64,000 nucleotides of DNA from Muribaculaceae bacterium (GCA_017553785.1 JAFZKD010000111.1:62001-126000), one strand, 5' to 3'; positions 16,061 to 25,403 are shown, counted from the stretch's first letter. Numbers and translations are program-made. The notes: generated by a model not told the origin, from the sequence alone.

Positions 16061-16110
16061 GTCGCCGCAGGCGACCCCTATGGCGCAAAAAAGGGGTCGC
16101 TTTCAGCGAC
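16061..16110. repeat. REP-like hairpins with GTCGCC/GTCGCT stems
   Basis: GTCGCC-GCA-GGCGAC at 16061-16075 and GTCGCT-TTC-AGCGAC at 16096-16110. The sixth base pair has changed on both arms (C-G to T-A), and the loop differs. Confidence 0.7.
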
Positions 16111-16130
16111 AGTACATAGTATCGTCTTCC

Positions 16131-16210
16131 CCTGGGTGATGCAAACCACCTCGCTATCGCTCAGCGGTTTACATTACCAGGGTTACTTAGAGGATCGCCC
16201 GTTGGGCGAT
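16131..16210. repeat. Long imperfect palindrome and outermost hairpin of the RAYT locus
   Basis: Bases 16131-16182 form an imperfect stem (GGGTGATGCAAACC against GGTTTACATTACC) with an inner CGCT/AGCG hairpin. ATCGCCC-GTT-GGGCGAT at 16194-16210 is a perfect 7-bp hairpin. Confidence 0.65.
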
Positions 16211-16302
16211 AAATGTTGGTTAAATTATCGGCAAAATGTTAATTTTGGTGCGGTTGAACTAGTACTTATAACTAACTACTTACAACTAATTACTTTTTTT
16301 AC

Positions 16303-16310
16303 TACCTTTG
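16303..16310 (+). promoter_or_regulatory. -7 box (TACCTTTG) of queF-queC
   Basis: TACCTTTG followed by CAG; leader of about 25 nt to ATG 16342. No preQ1 riboswitch-like fold was recognised in the short leader. Confidence 0.6.
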
Positions 16311-16341
16311 CAGTCCATAACAGAATAATATAATTAGTTAT

Positions 16342-16812
16342 ATGTCTAGAACTGATCAAGAGTTGGAGGGGGTGACGTTGCTGGGTAATCAGGGCACGCA
16401 GTATGAGTTTGATTACCGGCCTGATGTGCTGGAGACCTTCGAGAACAAGCATCCCGAGAATGAATATGTGGTGACGCTTGACTGCCCCGAGTTCACCTCG
16501 TTGTGTCCCAAGACGGGCCAGCCTGACTTTGGCCGCATCATCATCAACTATATCCCGCGCGAGCGCATGGTCGAGAGCAAGTCGTTGAAGTTGTACCTGT
16601 TCAGCTTCCGCAACCACGGTGACTTCCACGAGGACTGCGTGAACATCATCATGAAGGACCTCGTCAAGCTGATGGATCCCAAATATATCGAGGTCATCGG
16701 CCTGTTCAATCCTCGTGGCGGCATCAGCATCAAGCCCTTTGCCAACCATGGTGACAGTGAGCACCAGGACATGGTTAAGGCTAGATTGATTGCTAACTTA
16801 CATAACGATTGA
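16342..16812 (+). CDS. queF: NADPH-dependent preQ0 reductase
   Basis: 156 residues, the length of the short (YkvM-type) QueF. It reduces the nitrile of preQ0 to the aminomethyl group of preQ1 with NADPH, in queuosine synthesis. The nucleophilic Cys is in [14 protein letters not shown], and the NADPH motif [20 protein letters not shown] is intact. It lies 1 nt before queC. Confidence 0.96.
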   Translation: MSRTDQELEGVTLLGNQGTQYEFDYRPDVLETFENKHPENEYVVTLDCPEFTSLCPKTGQPDFGRIIINYIPRERMVESKSLKLYLFSFRNHGDFHEDCVNIIMKDLVKLMDPKYIEVIGLFNPRGGISIKPFANHGDSEHQDMVKARLIANLHND

Positions 16813-16813
16813 C

Positions 16814-17467
16814 ATGAAAGACGCGGTGATCATTACATCGGGTGGCATGGACTCGACGACCATGCTCTATGAGTATAAGGACGAAATAGCGTTGGCGATC
16901 ACGTTCGACTACGGTAGTACCCAGAACGGCCGTGAGCGCCGTTGTGCCGTCATGCACTGCAAGCGCTTGGGCATCAAGCACCTGATTATCCCATTGGACT
17001 TCATGCACAAGTATTTCAAGAGTGCCCTGCTCGAGAGTGCCGATGCCATCCCTGACGGGAACTACAACGACGAGAACATGAAGGCGACGGTGGTGCCTTT
17101 CCGCAACGGCATCATGCTCGCCATCGCCTGTGGCATCGCCGAGAGCAACGGCCTCAAGCGCGTGATGATTGCCAACCATGCCGGTGACCACAGCATATAC
17201 CCCGACTGCCGCTCGCCCTTCATTGAGGCGATGAGCACCGCCATGATGACTGGCACCTATGAGGGCATCAAGGTCTTTGCTCCCTATACCGACCTGAGTA
17301 AGGCCGACATTGCTCGCCATGGTGCGGCATTGGGTTTGGACTACAGTGAGACCTATTCCTGCTACAAGGGCGGCGAGAAGCACTGCGGCACCTGTGGCAC
17401 CTGTACCGAGCGCCGTCAAGCCCTGCGCGAGGCCGGCATCGACGACCCCACCGAATACCTTAAATAA
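16814..17467 (+). CDS. queC: 7-cyano-7-deazaguanine (preQ0) synthase
   Basis: 217 residues from ATG 16814, right after the queF stop; a TTG start at 16790 inside queF is less likely. QueC converts 7-carboxy-7-deazaguanine to preQ0 using ATP and ammonia. The PP-loop is SGGMDSTT, and the zinc site is CYKGGEKHCGTCGTC. With queF it covers the later steps; queD and queE are on the other strand at 20.5-21.5 kb. Confidence 0.95.
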   Translation: MKDAVIITSGGMDSTTMLYEYKDEIALAITFDYGSTQNGRERRCAVMHCKRLGIKHLIIPLDFMHKYFKSALLESADAIPDGNYNDENMKATVVPFRNGIMLAIACGIAESNGLKRVMIANHAGDHSIYPDCRSPFIEAMSTAMMTGTYEGIKVFAPYTDLSKADIARHGAALGLDYSETYSCYKGGEKHCGTCGTCTERRQALREAGIDDPTEYLK

Positions 17468-17471
17468 TATA

Positions 17472-17506
17472 AGATAAGAATTAAGAGATAAAAGATAATA
17501 GATAAT
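17472..17506 (+). repeat. 7-bp tandem repeat (AGATAAN), 5 units
   Basis: AGATAAG, AATTAAG, AGATAAA, AGATAAT, AGATAAT, directly after queC. It is complementary to the ATCTTTT array at 17550-17570, so the pair could fold as a long AT-rich hairpin. Confidence 0.75.
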
Positions 17507-17549
17507 TGATTGTCAGTATGTTTGATGGCCATTTTTCGTGAGGCGTGAA

Positions 17550-17573
17550 ATCTTTTATCTTTTATCTTTTATT
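17550..17573 (+). repeat. 7-bp tandem repeat (ATCTTTT), 3 units plus partial
   Basis: ATCTTTT three times and ATTT, just before the fabD promoter. It is the inverse partner of the 17472-17506 array, with 43 nt between them. The two may act as the queC terminator. Confidence 0.7.
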
Positions 17574-17584
17574 TAAAAAAGCAC

Positions 17585-17592
17585 TATCTTTG
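17585..17592 (+). promoter_or_regulatory. -7 box (TATCTTTG) of fabD
   Basis: TATCTTTG followed by CGG; leader of about 45 nt to ATG 17644. The longer open frame from 17545 runs through this box and is not used. Confidence 0.6.
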
Positions 17593-17643
17593 CGGCCGTT
17601 TTTAGTAGATATCAACATTAACTATAAAAGAGAAAACAATAAA

Positions 17644-18522
17644 ATGAAGGCATTTGTATTCCCTGGCCAGGGTGCACAGTTTGTGGGTATGGGTAAGGAC
17701 CTGTATGACAGCAATCCCCAGGCCAAAGAATTGTTTGAGAAAGCCAACGAAGTGTTAGGTTTCCGTATCACTGACCTCATGTTTGAGGGCACCGAAGATG
17801 ACCTGAAGCAGACCAAGGTTACACAGCCCGCTGTGTTCCTGCATTCGGTAATTCTCGCGCTCACGATGGGCGACGAGTTCAAGCCCGACATGGTGGCCGG
17901 CCACTCCCTGGGCGAGTTCTCGGCACTGGTTGCCGCTGGCGCACTGCCTTTTGAGCAGGGTCTGAAGCTGGTCGAGGCACGTGCCCTGGCTATGCAGAAG
18001 GCTTGTGAGGCTGCCCCCTCAACGATGGCTGCCATCATCGGTATGGAAGACGAGAAGGTGGAGGAAATCTGCGCTACCATCGATGGCGTATGCGTTCCCG
18101 CCAACTATAATTGCCCCGGTCAGGTGGTCATTTCGGGTGAGATTGCCTCTATCGAGGCCGCATGTGAGAAGCTGAAAGAGGCTGGTGCCCGCCGTGCATT
18201 GCCCCTCAAGGTGGGTGGCGCTTTCCACTCGCCCCTGATGGAGCCGGCCCGCGTCGAGTTGGCCGAGGCTATTGAGGCTGCCGACTTCTCGGAGCCCGTT
18301 TGCCCCATCTATCAGGATGTGGATGCCAAGCCGCATACCGACCCTGAGGAAATCAAGGCCAACCTGCTGCAACAGCTCACCGCCCCCGTGCGCTGGAGCC
18401 ACATCGTTGCCAACATGGTGGCCGATGGCATGACCGAGGCCGAGGAACTGGGTCCCGGCAAGGTGCTGCAAGGCCTGATCGGCAAGACCAGCCGCGACGT
18501 CGTCCTCAGCGGTCGCCAGTAA
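17644..18522 (+). CDS. fabD: Malonyl-CoA:ACP transacylase
   Basis: 292 residues. FabD moves malonyl from CoA to acyl carrier protein to start fatty acid elongation. Motifs: VFPGQGAQFVGMGKDLYD at the start, the nucleophile in GHSLGEFSALVAAGAL, the catalytic His in KVGGAFHSPLM, and the end LGPGKVLQGLIGK. Start ATG 17644 fits family length and promoter. It is a single-gene unit, unusually placed away from other fab genes. Confidence 0.96.
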   Translation: MKAFVFPGQGAQFVGMGKDLYDSNPQAKELFEKANEVLGFRITDLMFEGTEDDLKQTKVTQPAVFLHSVILALTMGDEFKPDMVAGHSLGEFSALVAAGALPFEQGLKLVEARALAMQKACEAAPSTMAAIIGMEDEKVEEICATIDGVCVPANYNCPGQVVISGEIASIEAACEKLKEAGARRALPLKVGGAFHSPLMEPARVELAEAIEAADFSEPVCPIYQDVDAKPHTDPEEIKANLLQQLTAPVRWSHIVANMVADGMTEAEELGPGKVLQGLIGKTSRDVVLSGRQ

Positions 18523-18525
18523 TCT

Positions 18526-18567
18526 AGAGTAAAGATATTAGATTAAAGAGAATAGTTAACAGTTGAG
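18526..18567 (+). repeat. 7-bp tandem repeat, 6 units, merging into terminator
   Basis: AGAGTAA, AGATATT, AGATTAA, AGAGAAT, AGTTAAC, AGTTGAG. The last three units supply the left arm of the fabD terminator hairpin. Confidence 0.75.
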
Positions 18568-18607
18568 GGAATTTAAGCCCGACAACTGTTAACTATTCTC
18601 TATTTTT
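18547..18607. terminator. Long terminator hairpin between convergent fabD and Ig-like/FGE genes
   Basis: Perfect 19-bp stem, 18547-18565 with 18583-18601, 17-nt loop, followed by TTTTTCTT on the plus strand. It serves fabD and, being symmetric, possibly the opposing gene that ends at 18630. Confidence 0.85.
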
Positions 18608-18629
18608 CTTATATCAATAATCGGCGGCG

Positions 18630-20360
18630 TTATAATGCGAGGCGCAAGCCACCCATCATCATACCCATCGTCGGGGTATTGCGAATGCGTGCTGATACAC
18701 GGCAAGCCTTGGCCATTTGATCTGCCGACCCACCACGGGCAATTCGATAGATGCCAGTTTCAGGACCAGTGGGATCTGTTTGGCTCTCACTGCTGTAATC
18801 ACCATAGTAATCCTGGCACCACTCATAAGCATTGCCACTCATGTCATAAAGGCCCAATTCGTTGGGCTGCTTTTGGCCGACATTATGAGGATTGCCGTTT
18901 TGGGAATTATCATGGTACCAGGCCACATCGTCGATGTTGTCACTTCCGGCATACATGTACCCGTGGCTCAAATTTCCTCCTCGGGCGGCAAACTCCCACT
19001 CTGCCTCAGTCGGAAGACGGAAACGTTGGCCTGTAAGCTGGTTCAGTTTAGTGATGAACTGTTGACAAGCATCCCATGACACATTGAGGACAGGATATAA
19101 TGGGGAAGTGAACCAGTAGCTGGGATTTGAGCCCATTACCGTTGTCCATAACTCTTGGGTGACAGGAATTTCACACATGTAATAATTCCTTGTGATGGTC
19201 ACTTCATGGGCTGGTAATTCAAATGAAGTCGCATTATCTAGCAGGCTCCCGTAAGCGCCCATAGTGAATGTGCCACCCTCAACCAGGACCATCGTGAATG
19301 AGATGTCATTGACCTCAAAAGTCAGCGTGGGGCTGTCGCCATGTGGGGTGGGCCATTCTCCCGACAACAAGTAGTCAATGAGATGTGTTACATCACTGAT
19401 AGAAACATTTCCATCGCTATTGGTGTCGGCAGCTGACATGCTGATAGAGACAGATTCAGGATTAAGTAGATAGTCGATTAGACGTGTCACATCACTGATG
19501 CTCACATTGCCATCGGCATTCACGTCGCCAGCCAAGGTATAGACCCTTACAACGCACGTGTCGGGTGTGGCAAGGCCGTCAACCGAGGATACAGTGACAA
19601 TAGCAGTCCCTTCACCGATGGCATCAACCTTAACAATTCCGTCAACATAAGTCGCACGGGCTACGGCAGGGTCACTTGACGATGCTGTCAGTGCGGTAGT
19701 AACTGGCTCACAGTATGCTGTCAGATAAATGGTCTCATTAGGCTTGATGCTAACCTCATGTTGGATAAAATGGATAACGATGTGAGCGGGGACGGTTACG
19801 TGGCAGACAGCAGTCTTATCAAAGCAAGAGGCAGTAATATCACATTCGCCGTATCCCACTGCTTTGACTTTGCCGTTTTCGACCGTGGCTACCGAGGTGT
19901 TGGAAGATGACCAGGTCACATAATTTGGCGTGGCATCGGCAGGTGTAACCGTCGCCGTCAATGTGACTTGGTTATTTCTCTCCAACGTGACCGATTCCTG
20001 GCTTATCGATACGGACTCAGGTTCAACGGCATCGGTGCTGTAGTTGGTAAAATTGTTCCAATATAAGGCTGAGAAATAAGCAACCATTGATGAACGAGGC
20101 ACATGCAAAGTACCGTCATATCCACTAAACGTATTCTGAGTGCACGCAGGCGGAGTGATGGCATAGCAATAGATGTCTGTGGGATTCAGCTGCAAGTCTG
20201 GAAGACTTGTCACATTTCTACTGATGTAAAGAGTTGTTCCATCTAAATAAACCCCATCAGCAATAAGGGTAGGAACACCTAATACTGTCAGTGGCGCAAT
20301 CATCACAAAGAAAGATGAAATGATTCGTTTGCCGATGTTAATCAATTGTCTCATTATCAT
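18630..20360 (-). CDS. Secreted Ig-like (BIG2)/dockerin/FGE-domain protein
   Basis: 576 residues. A signal peptide (ISSFFVMIAPLTVLG) is followed by a 90-residue N-domain (LYISRNVTSLPDLQLNPTDI, YCYAITPPACTQNTF), a BIG2-type bacterial Ig domain (VTLERNNQVTLTATVTPADA, ATPNYVTWSSSNTSVATV), a second Ig-like segment, two dockerin-like repeats (GDVNADGNVSISDVTRLIDY and a repeat), and an FGE-sulfatase domain (FRLPTEAEWEFAARGG, NELGLYDMSGNAYEWCQDY). The FGE domain has only the second catalytic cysteine (KACRVSAR). The first 300 residues or so match the protein at 61.3-63.2 kb, whose C-terminus is unrelated. Probably exported; role unknown. Confidence 0.85.
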   Translation of the reverse strand: MIMRQLINIGKRIISSFFVMIAPLTVLGVPTLIADGVYLDGTTLYISRNVTSLPDLQLNPTDIYCYAITPPACTQNTFSGYDGTLHVPRSSMVAYFSALYWNNFTNYSTDAVEPESVSISQESVTLERNNQVTLTATVTPADATPNYVTWSSSNTSVATVENGKVKAVGYGECDITASCFDKTAVCHVTVPAHIVIHFIQHEVSIKPNETIYLTAYCEPVTTALTASSSDPAVARATYVDGIVKVDAIGEGTAIVTVSSVDGLATPDTCVVRVYTLAGDVNADGNVSISDVTRLIDYLLNPESVSISMSAADTNSDGNVSISDVTHLIDYLLSGEWPTPHGDSPTLTFEVNDISFTMVLVEGGTFTMGAYGSLLDNATSFELPAHEVTITRNYYMCEIPVTQELWTTVMGSNPSYWFTSPLYPVLNVSWDACQQFITKLNQLTGQRFRLPTEAEWEFAARGGNLSHGYMYAGSDNIDDVAWYHDNSQNGNPHNVGQKQPNELGLYDMSGNAYEWCQDYYGDYSSESQTDPTGPETGIYRIARGGSADQMAKACRVSARIRNTPTMGMMMGGLRLAL

Positions 20361-20460
20361 TCAATTATTTAAGTAGGAATAAAAATTCATATTTCTTGTT
20401 AGTGAGGGCAGAATTCAACTTTCCCACCACCCATTAGTCACTGAAATACTCATATAGTTG

Positions 20461-20490
20461 CAAATATACATAAATTAGTACTTCCTGCAA
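20461..20490 (-). promoter_or_regulatory. Promoter of the Ig-like/dockerin/FGE gene
   Basis: Minus strand: TTG (complement of 20488-20490), 19-nt spacer, TATATTTG (complement of 20461-20468). Leader of about 95 nt to the start at 20360. Confidence 0.7.
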
Positions 20491-20530
20491 TTACCTCCCC
20501 CGTATTTAACATTAATTAACTAATTTAGAG

Positions 20531-21121
20531 CTATTTGATGCCCAGGATGCGATGGGTTTGAAGGGAAAGGCGCCATTGCGGATGCTCCATGACGGCTTGA
20601 ACGGTCACTTGGAGATTGTGTTTGCGTTTTTCAGGGTCTTCGGTCCAGCAGGGCTGCAGGTAACGGTGGGTGGCAGTGATGTTGTCGTATTGGGCCAGAT
20701 CCTGGCCTAAATATACCACTTTAAGCTCATCGCAGCTGGTGAGGACTACCGGGGTGTCACCGCTATTGCCGATGTCTGTTTTGGGCGACAAGGTCACCCA
20801 GTCAATGCCCTGGGGCAGGGGACAGGTGCCGTTGGTCTCGATGGCGATGCGCTTACCCGTCATAGCCTTGAGACCAGCAACGAAATCTTCGTCTATCCAC
20901 AGCGAAGGTTCGCCGCCCGTGAGCACGATGAGGGGCGCTTTGGGGTAGTGCATCACCTGCTCGACAATCTCGGGCAGCGACATCATCGTGCCCTCATCGT
21001 GGCGGGTGTCGCAGAAGTCACAACGCAGGTTGCAACCGCTCAGCCTGATGAACACGCTGGCGGTACCTGTGTTGTAACCCTCGCCCTGCAACGAGTGGAA
21101 GATTTCGTTAACTTTCCACAT
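20531..21121 (-). CDS. queE: 7-carboxy-7-deazaguanine synthase (radical SAM)
   Basis: 196 residues, a short QueE. It converts 6-carboxytetrahydropterin to 7-carboxy-7-deazaguanine. The cluster motif is CNLRCDFCDT (CxxxCxxC), preceded by FHSLQGEGYNTGTASVFIRL, and the SAM-binding GGEPSL segment follows. It lies 38 nt after queD, forming a two-gene unit for the early steps of preQ0 synthesis. Confidence 0.94.
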   Translation of the reverse strand: MWKVNEIFHSLQGEGYNTGTASVFIRLSGCNLRCDFCDTRHDEGTMMSLPEIVEQVMHYPKAPLIVLTGGEPSLWIDEDFVAGLKAMTGKRIAIETNGTCPLPQGIDWVTLSPKTDIGNSGDTPVVLTSCDELKVVYLGQDLAQYDNITATHRYLQPCWTEDPEKRKHNLQVTVQAVMEHPQWRLSLQTHRILGIK

Positions 21122-21159
21122 CAGTCCCTAGTTAATCTAGAACATCTAGATAAACTTTT

Positions 21160-21510
21160 TTACTCGAGATCGTTGTCCTCGTCCTTGACGTAGATGGCCA
21201 GGTTGTTGGCACTCTCACGCACGTCGGCGCGGTAGCAGTTGGGCACGGTCTCGACAATCCAGCGTGCAATGTTCTCGGCGGTGGGGTTGAAGTCCAGCAC
21301 CTCGTTGAGGTTGCGGTGGTCAAGTTTGCCGTGCACCATCTCCTTAATGATGGTGAAATCGGTCACCATGCCGTTGTCGTCCAGTTCCTTGGCCTTGCAA
21401 TAAACGTTTACAATCCAGTTGTGGCCATGCAGGTTCTCGCACTTGCTGTTGTGATCAAGGAACAGCATGTGGGCTGATGAAATCTCGAGTGTCTTTTGTA
21501 CGTAATACAT
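21160..21510 (-). CDS. queD: 6-carboxy-5,6,7,8-tetrahydropterin synthase
   Basis: 116 residues, normal for QueD. Zinc ligands are in EISSAHML and NLHGHNW; the catalytic Cys is in NSKCENLHGHN. It makes 6-carboxytetrahydropterin from dihydroneopterin triphosphate. It is followed by queE. The 105-bp gap upstream, up to the WG-repeat lipoprotein gene, is largely an 11-unit heptamer array, and no promoter box is evident there, so queDE may be read through from the lipoprotein gene. Confidence 0.94.
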   Translation of the reverse strand: MYYVQKTLEISSAHMLFLDHNSKCENLHGHNWIVNVYCKAKELDDNGMVTDFTIIKEMVHGKLDHRNLNEVLDFNPTAENIARWIVETVPNCYRADVRESANNLAIYVKDEDNDLE

Positions 21511-21512
21511 AT

Positions 21513-21589
21513 TTTAGTTGTTAGTTGTTAGACTTTAGACATTAGACATTAGACGTTAGACGTTAGACGTTAGACTTTAGACGTTAGAT
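21513..21589 (+). repeat. 7-bp tandem repeat (NTTAGAC), 11 units, upstream of queD
   Basis: Eleven consecutive heptads: TTTAGTT, GTTAGTT, GTTAGAC, TTTAGAC, ATTAGAC (2), GTTAGAC (3), TTTAGAC, GTTAGAT. It begins 3 bases from the queD start codon (on the opposite strand) and occupies most of the gap to the upstream lipoprotein gene. Confidence 0.9.
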
Positions 21590-21615
21590 CTGTGTTGCGG
21601 GTGGGCTTTGATTTG

Positions 21616-23136
21616 TTAGCCCCTCTTGTTCTTGACGGGTGGAACGGATTCGTTGAAGTGCATGTAGTAGATGGCACTAACGATGCCCTTGTCATAGCCC
21701 AGCGTCATTGCCGTCAGGTAGTCGCTGCAGAAGATGCCGTCCCTAGCGAACACGAAGCCCTTGGTGCCCAAGCGGCTTTCCACCTTGTTCACGATCATGG
21801 GCTCGGTGTTTGCGGGGCAGTGGTTCACATTGAGTGACATGATGACACATTTCACGCGAGCATCGTAGTTGAATTCAGCACTGGTGCTGTCGGCATTGGC
21901 TGTCGCGAGTTCACGGTCAAACACATATTGCAGGATGTACGGTCCTTGAGGCAAAATGAGCGTGTTGCTGCCTGCGTAAGGACGCGGGTCGGTACCCACC
22001 ATGCTGTTCATGTCCATGAGTGTCGTCGAGGCGTTAGCTCCGCAGCAAGATGTCTCATCAAACATCATCATCATCGATGCGGCGGCCAGGTCGGTGTCGA
22101 TAAACCCTCGGGTCGCGTAGGGGTTGTCCTCGCTGGTGTGTGCGTTAGCGAACTTGACGTTACCCACATCATTGCCGTTGCGGTCAACAATGCGGAAAGT
22201 GTCGCCGTCAACGGCTATCAGACGCTCTCCGTTGATGTCAATCAGGTTGTCATGTCCTATTTTGATGAGTTGTTTGCAATACTTGTCAACCATGCCGACT
22301 TTCTTGTCTTTGACAACGATGTAGTCGCCCGAGGGTGTGCGCGAGAAATCATCATATCCGGCTTTCTCGACCACGTCTTTGTCGTCGATGGGGTTGGCTA
22401 CTTCCTTGCCGTTGTGATCGAGGCACACGAGGGAATCTCCCTTGACAGCAGGCAGCACCCCGTTGATGTAGTAGGGTTGCACGGGTTGGTATTCGTTGCT
22501 GTTGGCCGAGAACATGACTTTGCCGCTCTTGTCGATGACCGAAAACATGATCACGCTGTCGTTGGGCTGGCTATTGGGGATGACCATGGCATAGTCATCA
22601 TACAGGAACATGTTCACACTGCTGAACGCTGCAGGCACGATGGTGTCTCCGCTGGTGTTGATGTAACCCCATGATCCGTTGTCATTCTGGAATGCCGCCA
22701 TGCCGTGCGCAAACATGGAGCACTGCGAAATTTCCTTAGGCAACTGTTTCACTACATTTCCTTTGCGGTCGATGAGGCAAATGGGGCCTCCCACCTTGCT
22801 GCACACGGCGATACCGTCGTCACTGAACGCCGTCACGCTGCCGAAGTGGCCGGCTACAGGTGTCGTGGGAGCCGACACGTCATAGTAGTCGAAGCTTCCC
22901 TCGCTATTCATCACATAGAACATCCCTGCCACAACGGGGGAGGGAGCATTGACAAAAGCGTCTTTGGCCACTACCTCTCCGCTGTTCACATCAAGGATTG
23001 ACCACTTCTCGCTGCCCACAAGTTGCACGGGCAGATATTCGGTTTTGTACTGGTAGGTCGCGTTGTTGCCGCCACAAGCGTAGAGCATTACTGCCGCTAC
23101 TGTTGCAAGTGCTATTCTCAAAAAATACTTCATCAT
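21616..23136 (-). CDS. WG-repeat lipoprotein
   Basis: 506 residues (the start may be the second Met of MMKYFLRI). The signal peptide ends in a lipobox, AVMLYAC. The body holds repeated WG-type units (SEKWSILDVNSGEVVAKDAF, LIDRKGNVVKQLPK, GSWGYINTSGDTIVPAAF, FSVIDKSGKVMFSA), which usually form a beta-propeller-like or solenoid structure. The C-terminal 170 residues are not recognised and include two adjacent Cys (SCCGANAS). Probably an exported lipid-anchored protein that binds a partner; function unknown. Confidence 0.82.
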   Translation of the reverse strand: MMKYFLRIALATVAAVMLYACGGNNATYQYKTEYLPVQLVGSEKWSILDVNSGEVVAKDAFVNAPSPVVAGMFYVMNSEGSFDYYDVSAPTTPVAGHFGSVTAFSDDGIAVCSKVGGPICLIDRKGNVVKQLPKEISQCSMFAHGMAAFQNDNGSWGYINTSGDTIVPAAFSSVNMFLYDDYAMVIPNSQPNDSVIMFSVIDKSGKVMFSANSNEYQPVQPYYINGVLPAVKGDSLVCLDHNGKEVANPIDDKDVVEKAGYDDFSRTPSGDYIVVKDKKVGMVDKYCKQLIKIGHDNLIDINGERLIAVDGDTFRIVDRNGNDVGNVKFANAHTSEDNPYATRGFIDTDLAAASMMMMFDETSCCGANASTTLMDMNSMVGTDPRPYAGSNTLILPQGPYILQYVFDRELATANADSTSAEFNYDARVKCVIMSLNVNHCPANTEPMIVNKVESRLGTKGFVFARDGIFCSDYLTAMTLGYDKGIVSAIYYMHFNESVPPVKNKRG

Positions 23137-23442
23137 TGTTTATTTCTTGTCAAATTTGGGTACAAACTTACTCAAAAATACACCAACTAGGTTCAAAACG
23201 CGGAATAATAAACATTTTTTATCTTTTTACTTCGGCAAACCCTTGATTTTTCATCAATTTTTAGATTTTCATTCCATGCATGCCGATTAATGTCAAGCGA
23301 GAGAACCGGTGACGTTAGGTCGTGATAGCTAAAATGGCAGGGCGGGGGTGACAATTTGTCGGTTTTGGGTGGTTGGCACATTCGTTGCAGTCTTGCAGTT
23401 CGGAAAACAAGAAAAATAACTTTAAATTATCATTAAAAAATC
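23137..23442. other. Control region between the WG lipoprotein gene and groES
   Basis: 306 bases with no gene. Weak TAnnTTTG boxes for the minus-strand lipoprotein gene lie at 23163-23180 (TAAGTTTG and TATTTTTG read on the minus strand). The groES side has the sigma-54-type element at 23374-23389 and a short dyad GACAA-T-TTGTC at 23350-23360. Confidence 0.6.
23374..23389 (+). promoter_or_regulatory. Sigma-54-type (-24/-12) promoter upstream of groES
   Basis: TGGCAC-A-TTCG-TTGCA matches TGGCACRNNNNTTGCW at every fixed base, with GG (23375-23376) and GC (23387-23388) at the canonical 10-nt gap. Transcription would begin near 23400, leaving a leader of about 40 nt to ATG 23443. No TAnnTTTG box was found between here and groES. 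Sigma-54 promoters need an AAA+ activator; none is encoded in the window. Confidence 0.6.
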
Positions 23443-23715
23443 ATGACTATTAAACCATTAAATGACCGTGTTCTTATCGAACCGGCAAAAGCAGAAGAAG
23501 TCGTCGGCGGTATCATCATCCCCGACAGCGCAAAAGAAAAACCTCTCAAAGGTAAAGTGCGTGCCGCCGGAAATGGCACCAAAGACGAAGAAATGATTGT
23601 GAAGCCTGGTGACACCGTCCTGTACGGCAAGTATGCTGGCAACGAAATCGAAATCGACGGCGAGAAACTGCTCATGATGCGTCAAAACGACATTTTGGCC
23701 ATTGTAATGGAATAA
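23443..23715 (+). CDS. groES: Co-chaperonin GroES
   Basis: 90 residues. It forms the heptameric lid of GroEL. Motifs: [16 protein letters not shown] at the start, mobile-loop region [16 protein letters not shown], and the end [13 protein letters not shown]. It is 18 nt before groEL, in the usual operon. Confidence 0.97.
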   Translation: MTIKPLNDRVLIEPAKAEEVVGGIIIPDSAKEKPLKGKVRAAGNGTKDEEMIVKPGDTVLYGKYAGNEIEIDGEKLLMMRQNDILAIVME

Positions 23716-25365
<1,650 letters not shown>

Positions 25366-25403
25366 TCCCTTGAATAACTTTTTTATAGCTATAAATACAG
25401 ATG

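Larger units (their letters stand above)
15081..16210. mobile_element. RAYT (REP-associated tyrosine transposase) locus with inverted hairpin arrays
   Basis: A Y1/IS200-like transposase gene (minus strand) sits between two clusters of short palindromes. The clusters are inverted relative to each other: 15329-15349 is the exact reverse complement of 15881-15901 (21 nt), and 15267-15309 corresponds to 15922-15964 with identical outer 16 and 11 nt but a different hairpin stem between them. This is how REP/BIME repeats are arranged around RAYT genes. The outer limits are my estimate from the outermost hairpins; no target duplication is expected for this class. Confidence 0.75.
15850..16341. other. 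Non-coding stretch: right hairpin cluster and queF leader
   Basis: 492 bases without a gene. Bases 15881-16210 hold the right-hand RAYT hairpins; 16211-16302 is plain AT-rich sequence; 16303-16341 is the queF promoter and leader. Confidence 0.75.
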
